Shown piece after piece: positions 19,118-26,822 of a stretch of DNA of 64,000 bases. How positions within the stretch are numbered: the stretch's first letter is position 1; each line of letters starts with the position of its first letter. Both the position numbers and the translations under genes were made by a program. The notes under the pieces were generated by a model. The model saw nothing but the letters and a program-made list of their open reading frames with translations, was not told where the DNA came from and made no database searches. Source of the DNA: Bradyrhizobium mercantei (lineage in GTDB: Bacteria > Pseudomonadota > Alphaproteobacteria > Rhizobiales > Xanthobacteraceae); NCBI RefSeq assembly GCF_001982635.1, contig NZ_MKFI01000003.1, positions 124,001 to 188,000 on the forward strand. Direction: 5' to 3'.

Positions 19118-19783
19118 TCAGCCGAGCCGCATCGACAGCTCGACGTCGCCGCCGAACGGCACCGACAGATAGCCGTTTGACGGGGAGCGCACGCGCGCCA
19201 GATAGTTAGGGCTGTACTCGGCGTTGTCGGCGACGACGAAGGCGCCCGGCTTCAGACGGCTTTCCACGAGATCAAGGATATCAGGATAGAGCGCCTTCGC
19301 GCCGTCGAGCAGCACGAGGTCGATCGTGTCGGGCAGACCTGTGCGCAGCGTCTCGAGCGCATCGCCCGCGCGGATCTCGACTAGGTCGTCGAGCCCGCCG
19401 GCGACGAGATTGTCGCGGGCGCGCGTCACCTTGGACTGCTCGAACTCGCTGGTGATCAGCCGCCCGCCGCCATTGTCGCGCAGCGCGGCGGCAAGATGCA
19501 GCGTCGAGATGCCGAACGAGGTGCCGAACTCGACGATGTTCCGCGCCTGCGCACCGCGCGCCAGCATGTAGAGCAGCGCGCCGGTCTCGCGCGAGACCGC
19601 GAGCGGCGCATTCTTGAATCGCCCGTAGAGCGCGCGGTAGTCGGTCCTGCTCTGCATCAGGCGCATCCGTTCCGCGTCGGAAAGGTCGGCCACCGCGCGC
19701 TGGGTGTCGTCCACCGCGGCGGAAGCGTGCGCGAACAGGCGATCGAGCAGGCCTGCGAGCTGGGGTGAAATGAGGGTCGTCAT
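19118..19783 (-). CDS. SAM-dependent O-methyltransferase (family 3)
   Basis: A 221-residue class I methyltransferase of the COMT-like O-methyltransferase family 3. The SAM site is VEFGTSFGISTLHLAAALR (motif I, about 86-104). An acidic residue follows in LITSEFEQSKV and a metal-binding aspartate in LVLLDGAKALYPD, with GAFVVADNAEYSP at the end of the domain. The ATG at 19783 (MTTLISPQLAGLL) is preferred over an upstream frame extension that would run into the intergenic operator-like sequence. It is divergent from a TetR regulator gene that probably controls it; the methyl acceptor is unknown. Confidence 0.83.
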   Translation of the reverse strand: MTTLISPQLAGLLDRLFAHASAAVDDTQRAVADLSDAERMRLMQSRTDYRALYGRFKNAPLAVSRETGALLYMLARGAQARNIVEFGTSFGISTLHLAAALRDNGGGRLITSEFEQSKVTRARDNLVAGGLDDLVEIRAGDALETLRTGLPDTIDLVLLDGAKALYPDILDLVESRLKPGAFVVADNAEYSPNYLARVRSPSNGYLSVPFGGDVELSMRLG

Positions 19784-19838
19784 GTAAGTCTCCGGTCGAA
19801 CAGCGGCGCGTCCTTGCGCCTCGCCAGAAATACGAATA

Positions 19839-19857
19839 ATTAGTCGCATTCGCTAAT
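19839..19857. promoter_or_regulatory. Candidate TetR operator in the divergent promoter region
   Basis: An inverted repeat ATTAG-N9-CTAAT lies in the 93-bp gap between the O-methyltransferase and TetR start codons, embedded in the only AT-rich patch of that gap. The position fits autoregulation and divergent control by the TetR protein. Arms are only 5 bp, so this is tentative. Confidence 0.4.
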
Positions 19858-19876
19858 CGCATTCCCCAAGGCGTCC

Positions 19877-20509
19877 ATGACCGAACGGCGAACCTCTTCA
19901 ATTTCCTCGCGAAAACAGCCGCAACAGGCCCGCTCGACCGAGCTCGTCGCGGCCATTCTCGATGCTGCTGTTCAGGTTCTGACGAAGGAAGGCGCGCAGC
20001 GTTTCACCACGGCGCGGGTGGCCGAGAAGGCCGGCGTCAGCGTCGGCTCGCTATACCAGTACTTTCCGAACAAGGCGTCGATCCTGTTCCGGCTGCAGAG
20101 CGACGAGTGGCGGCAGACCACCAGCCTGCTGCGCGACATTCTTGAAGACGTCACGCAGCCGCCGTTGCACCGGCTGCGCGCGCTGGTGCACGCCTTCATC
20201 CGCTCCGAATGCGAGGAAGCCGCAGTGCGCGTCGCGCTCAACGACGCCGCGCCGCTCTATCGCGATGCGCCCGAGGCACGTGAGGTGCGGGCATCGGGCG
20301 CGCGCATCGTCGAGGCCTTCATGCGCGAAGCACTACCGAAGACCTCAGGCGCGGTGCGCGCGACGGCGGGCGACCTGATCACGACGACGCTCAGCACGGT
20401 GGGCAAGGAATTTTCGGAGAGCCCGCGAAGTCAGGCCGAGATCGAGAGCTATGCCGACGCCATGGCCGACATGTTCTGCGCGTATCTCAAGAGTCTCGGA
20501 AAGCGCTGA
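19877..20509 (+). CDS. TetR-family transcriptional regulator
   Basis: A 210-residue repressor with an N-terminal helix-turn-helix: RFTTARVAEKAGVSVGSLYQYFPNK (about 45-69) is the classic TetR recognition region. The remaining helical part should form the ligand-binding and dimer interface (VRVALNDAAPLYRDAPEARE and following). Start at the ATG at 19877. It is divergent from the O-methyltransferase gene, the most likely target. The inducer is unknown. Confidence 0.88.
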   Translation: MTERRTSSISSRKQPQQARSTELVAAILDAAVQVLTKEGAQRFTTARVAEKAGVSVGSLYQYFPNKASILFRLQSDEWRQTTSLLRDILEDVTQPPLHRLRALVHAFIRSECEEAAVRVALNDAAPLYRDAPEAREVRASGARIVEAFMREALPKTSGAVRATAGDLITTTLSTVGKEFSESPRSQAEIESYADAMADMFCAYLKSLGKR

Positions 20510-20512
20510 CAG

Positions 20513-20662
20513 TTAGAGATAGTGCCTGGCGACCAACAGGAACCCGAGCACGCCGCCGGTCACGGCGAAAACCGTCACGCCGTTGCAGAAACTGACGTAG
20601 GCGGCCGACCAATAAGGAGCGGCCGGAGAAGCAGGCGCGACTTTCTTCGGTTTCTGAGGCAA
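20513..20662 (-). CDS. Small single-pass membrane protein (tentative)
   Basis: A possible 49-residue protein from a TTG at 20662. The N-terminus is basic and Pro/Lys-rich (PQKPKKVAPASPAAP), followed by one hydrophobic helix (FAVTGGVLGFLLVARHYL). A CAGGA stretch lies about 11 bases upstream of the TTG. The frame continues far upstream without a stop but loses protein-like character, which is why I place the start here. It ends four bases from the tetR stop on the opposite strand. Confidence 0.4.
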   Translation of the reverse strand: MPQKPKKVAPASPAAPYWSAAYVSFCNGVTVFAVTGGVLGFLLVARHYL

Positions 20663-20808
20663 GCGCGTATATTCCTGAAAAAGGCGCCGCCACCTGGTCA
20701 ACACAGGTAACGGCGCCCGTCTGAGGGCTTCAGGGCGAAACCCCGCATGAGCGTAAGCTGCGACGATGAACGGTTCGTATACCGTGCGGCGTCGCGAGCC
20801 TGCATGCT

Positions 20809-21198
20809 CTAGAACGACGCGTAAGCGTTGCGAAACGCGATGGCGCCGGCGAGCGAGCGCGGCCGCGTGCGCACGGCGTGTCCATCGTTGCCGCTCTGCA
20901 CGATCCACTGGCCGTTCTCGTGACCCACGATCTTGCCGACGTGGTGACGCCAGACGACGATCGCGCCGACCGACGGGCCGCCGGCATTGCTGCCGTATCG
21001 CGCCCAGGATCGCGCCAGATTGAATTGCGGACCCGGATCGCCGCCGACCTGGGTGCGCATGAACCAGCCGCACCACGCAGCCGGGCGACCGGAATGTGCG
21101 TGTGCATGGTGGCGATGATGGTGATGACGGCCGCGAGCTTCAGCAGCAGACGAAGCAAAGGCGAGGAGCACGGCCACAGCCGCGAGAGTTTTACGCAT
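20809..21198 (-). CDS. Secreted CHAP-like/TIGR02594-type protein
   Basis: A 129-residue exported protein with signal peptide (TLAAVAVLLAFASSAAEA), a His-rich segment (RHHHHRHHAHAHSG) and a compact domain starting AAWCGWFMRTQVGGD. The Cys in AWCGWFM and the His in WRHHVGKIVGHENGQW match the Cys/His layout of NlpC/P60- and CHAP-type amidase folds, seen as TIGR02594-type proteins in rhizobia. A cell-wall hydrolase or cell-wall-associated role is plausible but not demonstrated. Start at the ATG at 21198. Confidence 0.7.
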   Translation of the reverse strand: MRKTLAAVAVLLAFASSAAEARGRHHHHRHHAHAHSGRPAAWCGWFMRTQVGGDPGPQFNLARSWARYGSNAGGPSVGAIVVWRHHVGKIVGHENGQWIVQSGNDGHAVRTRPRSLAGAIAFRNAYASF

Positions 21199-21439
21199 TA
21201 CAAAGTCCTCTTGTTGTTGGCAGACCATCCTTGGTGTGGGGGAAGCGCAGCGATGATCTGCGATTTCGTTGCGAAGCGACCGCAGCGGCCGGACGACGCA
21301 AGACAGAGGCGGGAACATGGCCCGCTTGGGCCTTTAAGAAACGCGCTATGGCCAAAATATGGCGGTTATTTCTGCTCTGGCGAAGCGGGGTGGCCTGCTC
21401 GATTTGCATCGCGCGCGACGGTGCGTGACCGCTTTGTTT
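21199..21439. other. Gene-free stretch before the TPP-enzyme relic
   Basis: No convincing gene is visible here on either strand. Short open frames occur but lack protein-like composition. This is the left part of a 967-bp gap that also holds a gene relic and the ABC-operon control region. Confidence 0.5.
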
Positions 21440-21597
21440 CCGATCCCATGCAGGTTTCGCGGAGCAGCCCGGCGGGCGTCGCGCAGTGAAGGCCCGATCA
21501 ACGATCCGGATGCACTCGCGCCCGCACTGAACGCGCGATTGCGATGGTCAAGAGCGGCCAGCCGGCGCTGCTCGATGTCGTGATGGATCAGCGGTGA
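21440..21597 (+). pseudogene. Remnant of a thiamine-diphosphate-dependent enzyme (C-terminal end)
   Basis: Two adjoining frames together spell the C-terminal end of an acetolactate-synthase-like TPP enzyme. EGPINDPDALAPAL is read in one frame up to about 21530, then RAIAMVKSGQPALLDVV and MDQR to a TGA at 21595-21597 in another. A one-base loss around 21529-21535 breaks the frame. The pattern GPI..P..L.PAL.RA...VK.G.PAL.DVV is characteristic of the end of such enzymes. Everything upstream of it is gone. Confidence 0.65.
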
Positions 21598-21613
21598 AGC
21601 GGAGGCGGCGGTC

Positions 21614-21691
21614 ATGACAATCAGTCGATCTGTGAAACGCCTTGCAGCCGTCGCCGCAGTTGCGGGAGCATTCGTCGCCGGCGGTCGATCG
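21614..21691 (+). pseudogene. Orphan signal-peptide remnant after the TPP-enzyme relic
   Basis: An ATG at 21614, just after the relic stop, begins MTISRSVKRLAAVAAVAGAF, a convincing signal peptide that then runs into sequence with no domain (SCSPCFDEVMRNGC). In related genomes I recall TPP-enzyme genes followed by exported c-type cytochrome genes. This may be the start of such a gene truncated after the leader. The open frame continues to 21799, but only the leader looks genuine. Confidence 0.35.
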
Positions 21692-21939
21692 TGTTCGCCT
21701 TGCTTTGACGAGGTGATGCGAAACGGATGTGGGCGTTGGCTCTCGCGCGTTTCAGATAGCCTAAGGCGACGCGGGCAAAGCGTCCGATTGTCGCGCTGAG
21801 CGTTCAGTAAAATGCTGAACTAAACATCAAGCGCAACCGATCCCAGTGTTCTTCGCCATTTGGCGTTGCTGCATTGCGGCGAAATCCCCTCGCATAAATG
21901 CACAATTTCGCCCTTCATCGCAGCGTGCAAGAAATCCGC

Positions 21940-21966
21940 TTGACGGGTTCCTGAATTTAGTAATAC
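21940..21966 (+). promoter_or_regulatory. Candidate promoter of the ABC/Dha operon
   Basis: TTGACG at 21940-21945 and TAATAC at 21961-21966 form a sigma-70-like pair with 15-base spacing. The -10-like box is the left arm of the palindrome at 21960-21978, so a bound repressor would block RNA polymerase. The start codon of the binding protein lies 200 bases downstream. Confidence 0.35.
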
Positions 21967-21978
21967 GTTTAGTATTAC
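21960..21978. promoter_or_regulatory. Perfect palindromic operator upstream of the ABC/Dha operon
   Basis: GTAATAC and GTATTAC form perfect 7-bp arms around a 5-base spacer (19 bp in total) in an AT-rich patch upstream of the transporter operon. The size suits a dimeric regulator. No regulator gene is next to it, apart from the small HTH-like protein inside the operon at 30820. Confidence 0.55.
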
Positions 21979-22165
21979 AAGAACGATAAACATCACGCAT
22001 CGAGCCGATGTGTGGGAGGAGCCCAGCCATCCGGATCCCGATTTCCGGAAGCGTTCTGTCTCGCTCTCCATCATCGCTCATCAACTCGGTTTCGGAGTGT
22101 CGGCGTCAATCCGGCAGGATGCGCCGAGCGCGTCAGGTGCTTCAACGATAGGGAGGAAATGGATT

Positions 22166-23524
22166 ATGCGAACATTGAGATGGTTGCGTAGTACGGCAGC
22201 GTCCGCGGTCGTTGCGGCCGCGGCACTCGGGGGGCTCGGCGGCGGAGAGGCTGCCGCCCAAGGCAAGCAGCTCACGCTGTGCTGGGCGGCGTGGGATCCG
22301 GCCAATGCGCTGGTCGAGCTGGGCAAGGACTTCACCAAGCAATCCGGCATCGAGATGAAATACGAGTTCGTCCCCTGGACGAGCTACGCCGATCGCTTCC
22401 TCAATGAGCTCAACTCGCACGGCAAGCTCTGTGACCTGATCATCGGCGACAGCCAATGGATCGGCGGCGCCGCCGAGAACAAGTGGTACGTCAAGCTCAA
22501 CGACTTCTTCGCCAAGGAGAAGATCTCGATGGACGATTTCGTCCCGGCGACCGTGGTCGGCTACTCGCAGTGGCCGAAGAACACGCCGAACTACTGGGCG
22601 CTGCCGGCGATGGCCGATGCGGTGGGCTGGACCTATCGCAAGGACTGGTTCTCGCGGCCCGAGATCCAATCCGCGTTCAAGGCCAAGTACGGCCGCGACC
22701 TGGCGCCGCCGAAGACCTATGACGAGCTGAAGCAGGTCGCCGAGTTCTTCCAGGGCCGCGAGATCGACGGCAAGAAGGTCTACGGCGCCTACATCTTCAC
22801 CGAGCGCGGCTCGGAAGGCATCACGATGGGCGTGACCAACGTGCTCTACAATTACGGCTTCGCCTACGACAATCCGAAGAAGCCGTACCAGATGCAGGGC
22901 ATCGTCAATTCCGCCGACGCGGCCAAGGGGCTCGAGTTCTACAAGGAACTCTACAAGTGCTGCACGGCGCCCGGCATGACCAACGCCTACATGCAGGAAG
23001 GTCTCGACGCCTTCAAGTCCGGCCAGGTCGCGATGCAGATGAACTGGTTCGCGTTCTTCCCGGGCCTCTACAAGGATCCGAATGTCGGCGGCGACAAGAT
23101 CGGCTTCTTCGTCAACCCGGCCGGCCCGAAGGGGCATTTCACCCAGCTCGGCGGCCAGGGCATCTCGGTGGTCGCAACCTCCGACCGCAAGGACGACGCG
23201 CTCGCCTACATCAAGTGGTTCGCGCAGCCCGCCGTGCAGCAGAAATGGTGGCAGATCGGCGGCTATTCGGCGCTCAAGGCGGTGGTCGACGCGCCTGACT
23301 TCCCCAAGAGCGCGGCATTCGCGCCGCAATTCCTGGAGTCGATGGGGATCGTCAAGGACTTCTGGGCCGAGCCGTCCTACGCCCAGCTGCTGCTCGACAT
23401 GCAGAAGCGGGTGCATGACTACGTCGTTGCCGACAAGGGCACGGCGCAGCAGGCGCTGGATCTCCTGGTCAAGGACTGGACCAAGGTCTTCAAGGAGCAG
23501 GGCAAGGAAGTCGCCTCGCAATAG
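22166..23524 (+). CDS. Carbohydrate ABC transporter substrate-binding protein
   Basis: A 452-residue periplasmic receptor of the family 1 (MalE-like) group. The signal peptide covers about residues 1-35 (SAVVAAAALGGLGGGEAAAQG). The mature part opens KQLTLCWAAWDPANALVELG and shows DLIIGDSQWIGGAAENKWY, MADAVGWTYRKDWF, a GQVAMQMNWFAFFPGL segment and the C-terminal ISVVATSDRKDDALAYIKW typical of sugar and polyol receptors. GGAGGA at 22152-22157 supports the ATG at 22166. It is first in a long operon ending in dihydroxyacetone kinase genes, so a triose, polyol or glycerol-like ligand is likely (inference). Confidence 0.88.
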   Translation: MRTLRWLRSTAASAVVAAAALGGLGGGEAAAQGKQLTLCWAAWDPANALVELGKDFTKQSGIEMKYEFVPWTSYADRFLNELNSHGKLCDLIIGDSQWIGGAAENKWYVKLNDFFAKEKISMDDFVPATVVGYSQWPKNTPNYWALPAMADAVGWTYRKDWFSRPEIQSAFKAKYGRDLAPPKTYDELKQVAEFFQGREIDGKKVYGAYIFTERGSEGITMGVTNVLYNYGFAYDNPKKPYQMQGIVNSADAAKGLEFYKELYKCCTAPGMTNAYMQEGLDAFKSGQVAMQMNWFAFFPGLYKDPNVGGDKIGFFVNPAGPKGHFTQLGGQGISVVATSDRKDDALAYIKWFAQPAVQQKWWQIGGYSALKAVVDAPDFPKSAAFAPQFLESMGIVKDFWAEPSYAQLLLDMQKRVHDYVVADKGTAQQALDLLVKDWTKVFKEQGKEVASQ

Positions 23525-23545
23525 CGCCCATACTTCACCTGAACT

Positions 23546-23575
23546 GGCTTCCCCGAGGGGCGCCTCGGGGAAGCC
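23546..23575 (+). promoter_or_regulatory. Intercistronic hairpin between binding protein and permease genes
   Basis: A perfect 13-bp stem (23546-23558 with 23563-23575) with a GGCG loop lies in the 65-bp gap after the binding-protein gene. There is no T-run, so it is not a standard terminator. Such structures protect the upstream message and raise binding-protein levels over permease levels in ABC operons. Confidence 0.7.
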
Positions 23576-23589
23576 GACCCAGCCAGCCG

Positions 23590-24564
23590 ATGGACACGAT
23601 GACGACGATCTCGCAACCCGATCATGCTACGATCCCAGGCGTGAGCACGCCTGCCAAATCCCGCGACGCCCGGCGCGTCCGCGGCCTGTCGGACCGGGCC
23701 ATTGCCTGGCTGTTCGTCGCGCCGACGATCGCGCTGCTGCTTGCGATCAACATCTTTCCGTTGATCTGGATGCTCCGGCTGTCCTTCACCAGCCTCAACC
23801 TCAGCATGTCCTATCTGCCGCTGCGGTTCGTCGGCCTCGACAATTTCAGGGACATCCTCACCGACGAGGACGTCTGGTTCCGCCTGCAGACCACGGCGCA
23901 GTTCGTGATCTCGTCGGTGGCGTTGCAGGTGGTCGTGGGCTTCGGCCTGGCGCTCCTGATCAACCGTCAGTTTCGCGGTCACAGCTTCTGGACCACGATC
24001 ATCCTGCTGCCGATGATGCTGTCGCCGGCGGTGGTCGGCAATTTCTGGACCCTGCTGCTGCAGCCGCAGATCGGTCCGTTCAACTATCTGATCAGCCTGT
24101 TCACCGGCGTGCCGCCGAGCTCGTTCAGCATGACCGGGCAGGTGTCGCTCGCGCCGTGGACCATCGTGCTGGTCGATACCTGGATGTGGGCGCCCTACGT
24201 CATGCTGATCTGCCTCGCCGGGCTGCGCTCGATCCCCGATTACATCTATGAGGCGGCGGAAGTCGATCGCGCCTCGCCATGGCGGCAGTTCTGGTCGATC
24301 ACGCTGCCGATGACGGTGCCGTTCCTGATGCTCGCGGTGCTGTTCCGCGCGATCGAGAACTTCAAGATGTTCGACATGGTCAATCTGCTGACCTCGGGCG
24401 GGCCGGGCTCGACCACCGAGCTGGTGTCGATCTCGCTGAAGCGCGCCGCATTCGAGAAGTGGCGCACTGGCTACTCCTCGGCGCTCGCCATCATCCTGTT
24501 CGTGACCGTGTTCGGTGCCGCCAACATCTACGTCAAGACGCTCAACAAGGTGAAGCAACGATGA
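23590..24564 (+). CDS. Sugar ABC transporter permease (MalF-type)
   Basis: A 324-residue inner-membrane permease with about six hydrophobic helices, starting IAWLFVAPTIALLLAINIFPLIW. The cytoplasmic EAA loop that contacts the ATPases reads YEAAEVDRASPWRQFWSITLP (about 221-241). It is one half of the heterodimeric channel with the next gene, with which it overlaps by four bases (ATGA). It starts 15 bases after the intercistronic hairpin. Confidence 0.9.
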   Translation: MDTMTTISQPDHATIPGVSTPAKSRDARRVRGLSDRAIAWLFVAPTIALLLAINIFPLIWMLRLSFTSLNLSMSYLPLRFVGLDNFRDILTDEDVWFRLQTTAQFVISSVALQVVVGFGLALLINRQFRGHSFWTTIILLPMMLSPAVVGNFWTLLLQPQIGPFNYLISLFTGVPPSSFSMTGQVSLAPWTIVLVDTWMWAPYVMLICLAGLRSIPDYIYEAAEVDRASPWRQFWSITLPMTVPFLMLAVLFRAIENFKMFDMVNLLTSGGPGSTTELVSISLKRAAFEKWRTGYSSALAIILFVTVFGAANIYVKTLNKVKQR

Positions 24565-25523
24565 CCGCTGCCGCCGCCAGATCCACCGCGCATTCGATCG
24601 TCGAGGCCTCGCCGCGCACCAAGGCGTTCGCCGGCGGCCTCGTCATCCTCTATGCCGTGATCACGATCCTGCCGCTGCTGTGGATCGTCGCCACCGCATT
24701 CAAGTCGCAGAGCGACGCCATCGCCTATCCGCCCAAGGTGATCTTCGAGCCGACCCTCGAAGGCTATGTGAACCTGTTCACCGTGCGGACGCGCCAGACG
24801 CCGGACTTCATCGCCAAGCTGCCGCCGCCCGAGACCTGGTACGACCAGCTGGTGCGCAAGCGGGACATGGTGATCGCCGGACCGTCCAAGGTCGTGCCGC
24901 GTTTCGTCAACTCGCTGATCATCGGCTTCGGCTCGACCTTCCTTGCGGTTTTCCTCGGCACGCTCGCGGCCTACGCGTTCTCGCGCTTTCGCATTCCGCT
25001 GGCCGATGATCTGCTGTTCTTCATCCTCTCGACGCGGATGATGCCGCCGGTCGCAGTGGCGATCCCGATCTATCTGATGTACCGGCAGCTCAACCTGACC
25101 GACACGCGGCTCGGCATGATCCTGCTCTACACCGCGGTGAACGTCTCGCTCGCGGTCTGGCTGCTCAAGGGCTTCATCGACGAGATTCCGCGCGAGTATG
25201 AGGAGGCGGCGCTGGTCGACGGCTACACCCGGCTGCAGGCGTTGCGCAAGGTGGTGTTGCCGCAGGCCGTCACCGGGATCGCCGCGACCGCGATCTTCTG
25301 CCTGATCTTCTCCTGGAACGAGTACGCCTTCGCGGTGTTGCTGACCAGCGGCGAGGCGCAGACCATGCCGCCCTTCATCCCCTTCATCATCGGCGAGGGC
25401 GGACAGGACTGGCCGGCGGTTGCCGCCGCGACCACGCTGTTCGTCGTCCCGATCGTCATGTTCACCGTGCTGTTGCGCAAGCATCTGCTGCGCGGCATCA
25501 CCTTCGGAGCGGTGCGCAAATGA
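24561..25523 (+). CDS. Sugar ABC transporter permease (MalG-type)
   Basis: A 320-residue permease with about six helices, beginning FAGGLVILYAVITILPLLWIV. The EAA loop reads YEEAALVDGYTRLQALRKVVLP (about 213-234). A longer than usual periplasmic loop (about 65-115) contains a charged stretch PETWYDQLVRKRDMVIAGPS, seen in polyol/glycerol-type permeases. Start and stop overlap both neighbours, so it is translationally coupled. Confidence 0.9.
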   Translation: MTAAAARSTAHSIVEASPRTKAFAGGLVILYAVITILPLLWIVATAFKSQSDAIAYPPKVIFEPTLEGYVNLFTVRTRQTPDFIAKLPPPETWYDQLVRKRDMVIAGPSKVVPRFVNSLIIGFGSTFLAVFLGTLAAYAFSRFRIPLADDLLFFILSTRMMPPVAVAIPIYLMYRQLNLTDTRLGMILLYTAVNVSLAVWLLKGFIDEIPREYEEAALVDGYTRLQALRKVVLPQAVTGIAATAIFCLIFSWNEYAFAVLLTSGEAQTMPPFIPFIIGEGGQDWPAVAAATTLFVVPIVMFTVLLRKHLLRGITFGAVRK

Positions 25524-25720
25524 GCGGGGCTGTGATTGCCAAAGGTGGAATATCTCGCTGGTTTCGCCGCGGGCCGTGGGAGACCGTCGCGATGACCCTG
25601 ATCGGAGGCGGCATCATCATGCTGGTGCAGCCGTGGTCGATCGATCTCTACAGCTACTCCTTCGTGACGATTCTGGCCGGCACGGTCGGCTTCGTCATCG
25701 TCAGCCATTTTCCGGAATAA
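25520..25720 (+). CDS. Small two-helix membrane protein of the ABC operon
   Basis: A 66-residue protein with two predicted membrane helices (about 22-40 and 45-62: VAMTLIGGGIIMLVQPW and FVTILAGTVGFVIVSHF). Its start overlaps the MalG-type permease stop by four bases and it ends four bases before the first ATPase gene, so it belongs to the transport operon. I recognise no family. A small membrane protein in the same position is known in the rhizobial glycerol transporter operon (GlpU), but sequence similarity to it is not evident. It may assist assembly or regulate the transporter. Confidence 0.7.
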   Translation: MSGAVIAKGGISRWFRRGPWETVAMTLIGGGIIMLVQPWSIDLYSYSFVTILAGTVGFVIVSHFPE

Positions 25721-25724
25721 GGCC

Positions 25725-26822
25725 ATGGCACAGATCCGCATCGAAAACCTGCGCAAGTCGTTCGATCAGTTCACCGCGGTGGAAGGCTCGACCTTCACGA
25801 TCGACGACGGCACCTTCTTCGCGATGCTCGGGCCCTCCGGCTGCGGCAAGACCACCACCTTGCGCATGATCGCCGGCCTCGAGCTGCCGACCGAAGGCAA
25901 GATCCTGCTCGACGGCGAGGACGTCACGTTCCACCGCGCTGCCGCCCGCGATATCGCCTTCGTGTTCCAGCTGTTCGCGCTCTATCCGCACATGAATGTC
26001 GGGGAGAACATCGGCTTCCCGCTGAAGTGCCAGGGCATGGCGAGGCGCGAGATCCGCGAGCGGGTGCAGGAGACCGCGCGGATGTTGCGGATCGAGCATC
26101 TGCTGTCGAGCAAGACCTCGAAACTCTCCGGCGGCGACCGGCAGCGCGTCGCGCTCGGGCGCGCCATGGTGCGGCGGCCGAAGGCGTTCCTGATGGACGA
26201 GCCGCTCGGCGCGCTCGACGCCGAATTTCGCCATCTGATGTGCGGCGAGCTGCGCGACCTGCACGATCGCGTCAAGGCGACTACGGTCTACGTCACGCAT
26301 GACCAGCTCGAGGCGATGTCGATGGCCGACCAGATCGCCGTCATGAACAAGGGGCGGGTCGAGCAGATCGGCACGCCGCAGGAGGTCTATGACCGGCCCG
26401 CCAGCATGTTCGTCGCCGACTTCATCGGCTCGCCGTCGATGAACTTCCTGCGCTTCGAGGGCGGCCTGCGATCCGGCGACCGCGCGGTCTCTTTCCACGA
26501 CACCAGGCTTGCGGTGCCGGAGATCCGCGAGGACCGTGCCAGTGCGCCGCTGGCGCTCGGCGTCCGTCCGGAACACATCCGCTTCGCTGATGCGGGCGCC
26601 GTTCGCGGCGAGGTGTTCGGCGCGGAATATCTCGGCACCACCCAGATCGTCACCGTCGACACGGCCTATGGCCGGGTCGCGGCGCGGCTGCCGTCCAGCG
26701 CGTCGGTGCGGATCGGCGAGACCATCGGTCTCGAATTCAATGCCGCGCGGCTGGCGCTGTTCGACGTCGGCAGCGGCCTTGCGATCCGGACCGCCAGCGA
26801 GGAGGGCCCGCGCCATGGCTGA
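25725..26822 (+). CDS. ABC transporter ATP-binding protein (first of two)
   Basis: A 365-residue MalK/UgpC-type ATPase. Walker A is GPSGCGKTT, the signature LSGGDRQRVALGRA, Walker B AFLMDEPLGALDAEF, and the switch histidine lies in VYVTHDQLEAMSMAD. The C-terminal part (from about 240) is the TOBE regulatory domain (LGVRPEHIRFA). The last eight bases overlap the second ATPase gene. Two different ATPases in one operon suggest a heterodimeric motor, as in the glycerol ABC system of Rhizobium leguminosarum. Confidence 0.9.
   Translation: MAQIRIENLRKSFDQFTAVEGSTFTIDDGTFFAMLGPSGCGKTTTLRMIAGLELPTEGKILLDGEDVTFHRAAARDIAFVFQLFALYPHMNVGENIGFPLKCQGMARREIRERVQETARMLRIEHLLSSKTSKLSGGDRQRVALGRAMVRRPKAFLMDEPLGALDAEFRHLMCGELRDLHDRVKATTVYVTHDQLEAMSMADQIAVMNKGRVEQIGTPQEVYDRPASMFVADFIGSPSMNFLRFEGGLRSGDRAVSFHDTRLAVPEIREDRASAPLALGVRPEHIRFADAGAVRGEVFGAEYLGTTQIVTVDTAYGRVAARLPSSASVRIGETIGLEFNAARLALFDVGSGLAIRTASEEGPRHG

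Noticed and set aside
22142..23521. 459-residue open frame antisense to the ABC binding-protein gene
   Set aside because: It mirrors the receptor gene, which has a signal peptide, ribosome site and family motifs; the antisense protein has none.
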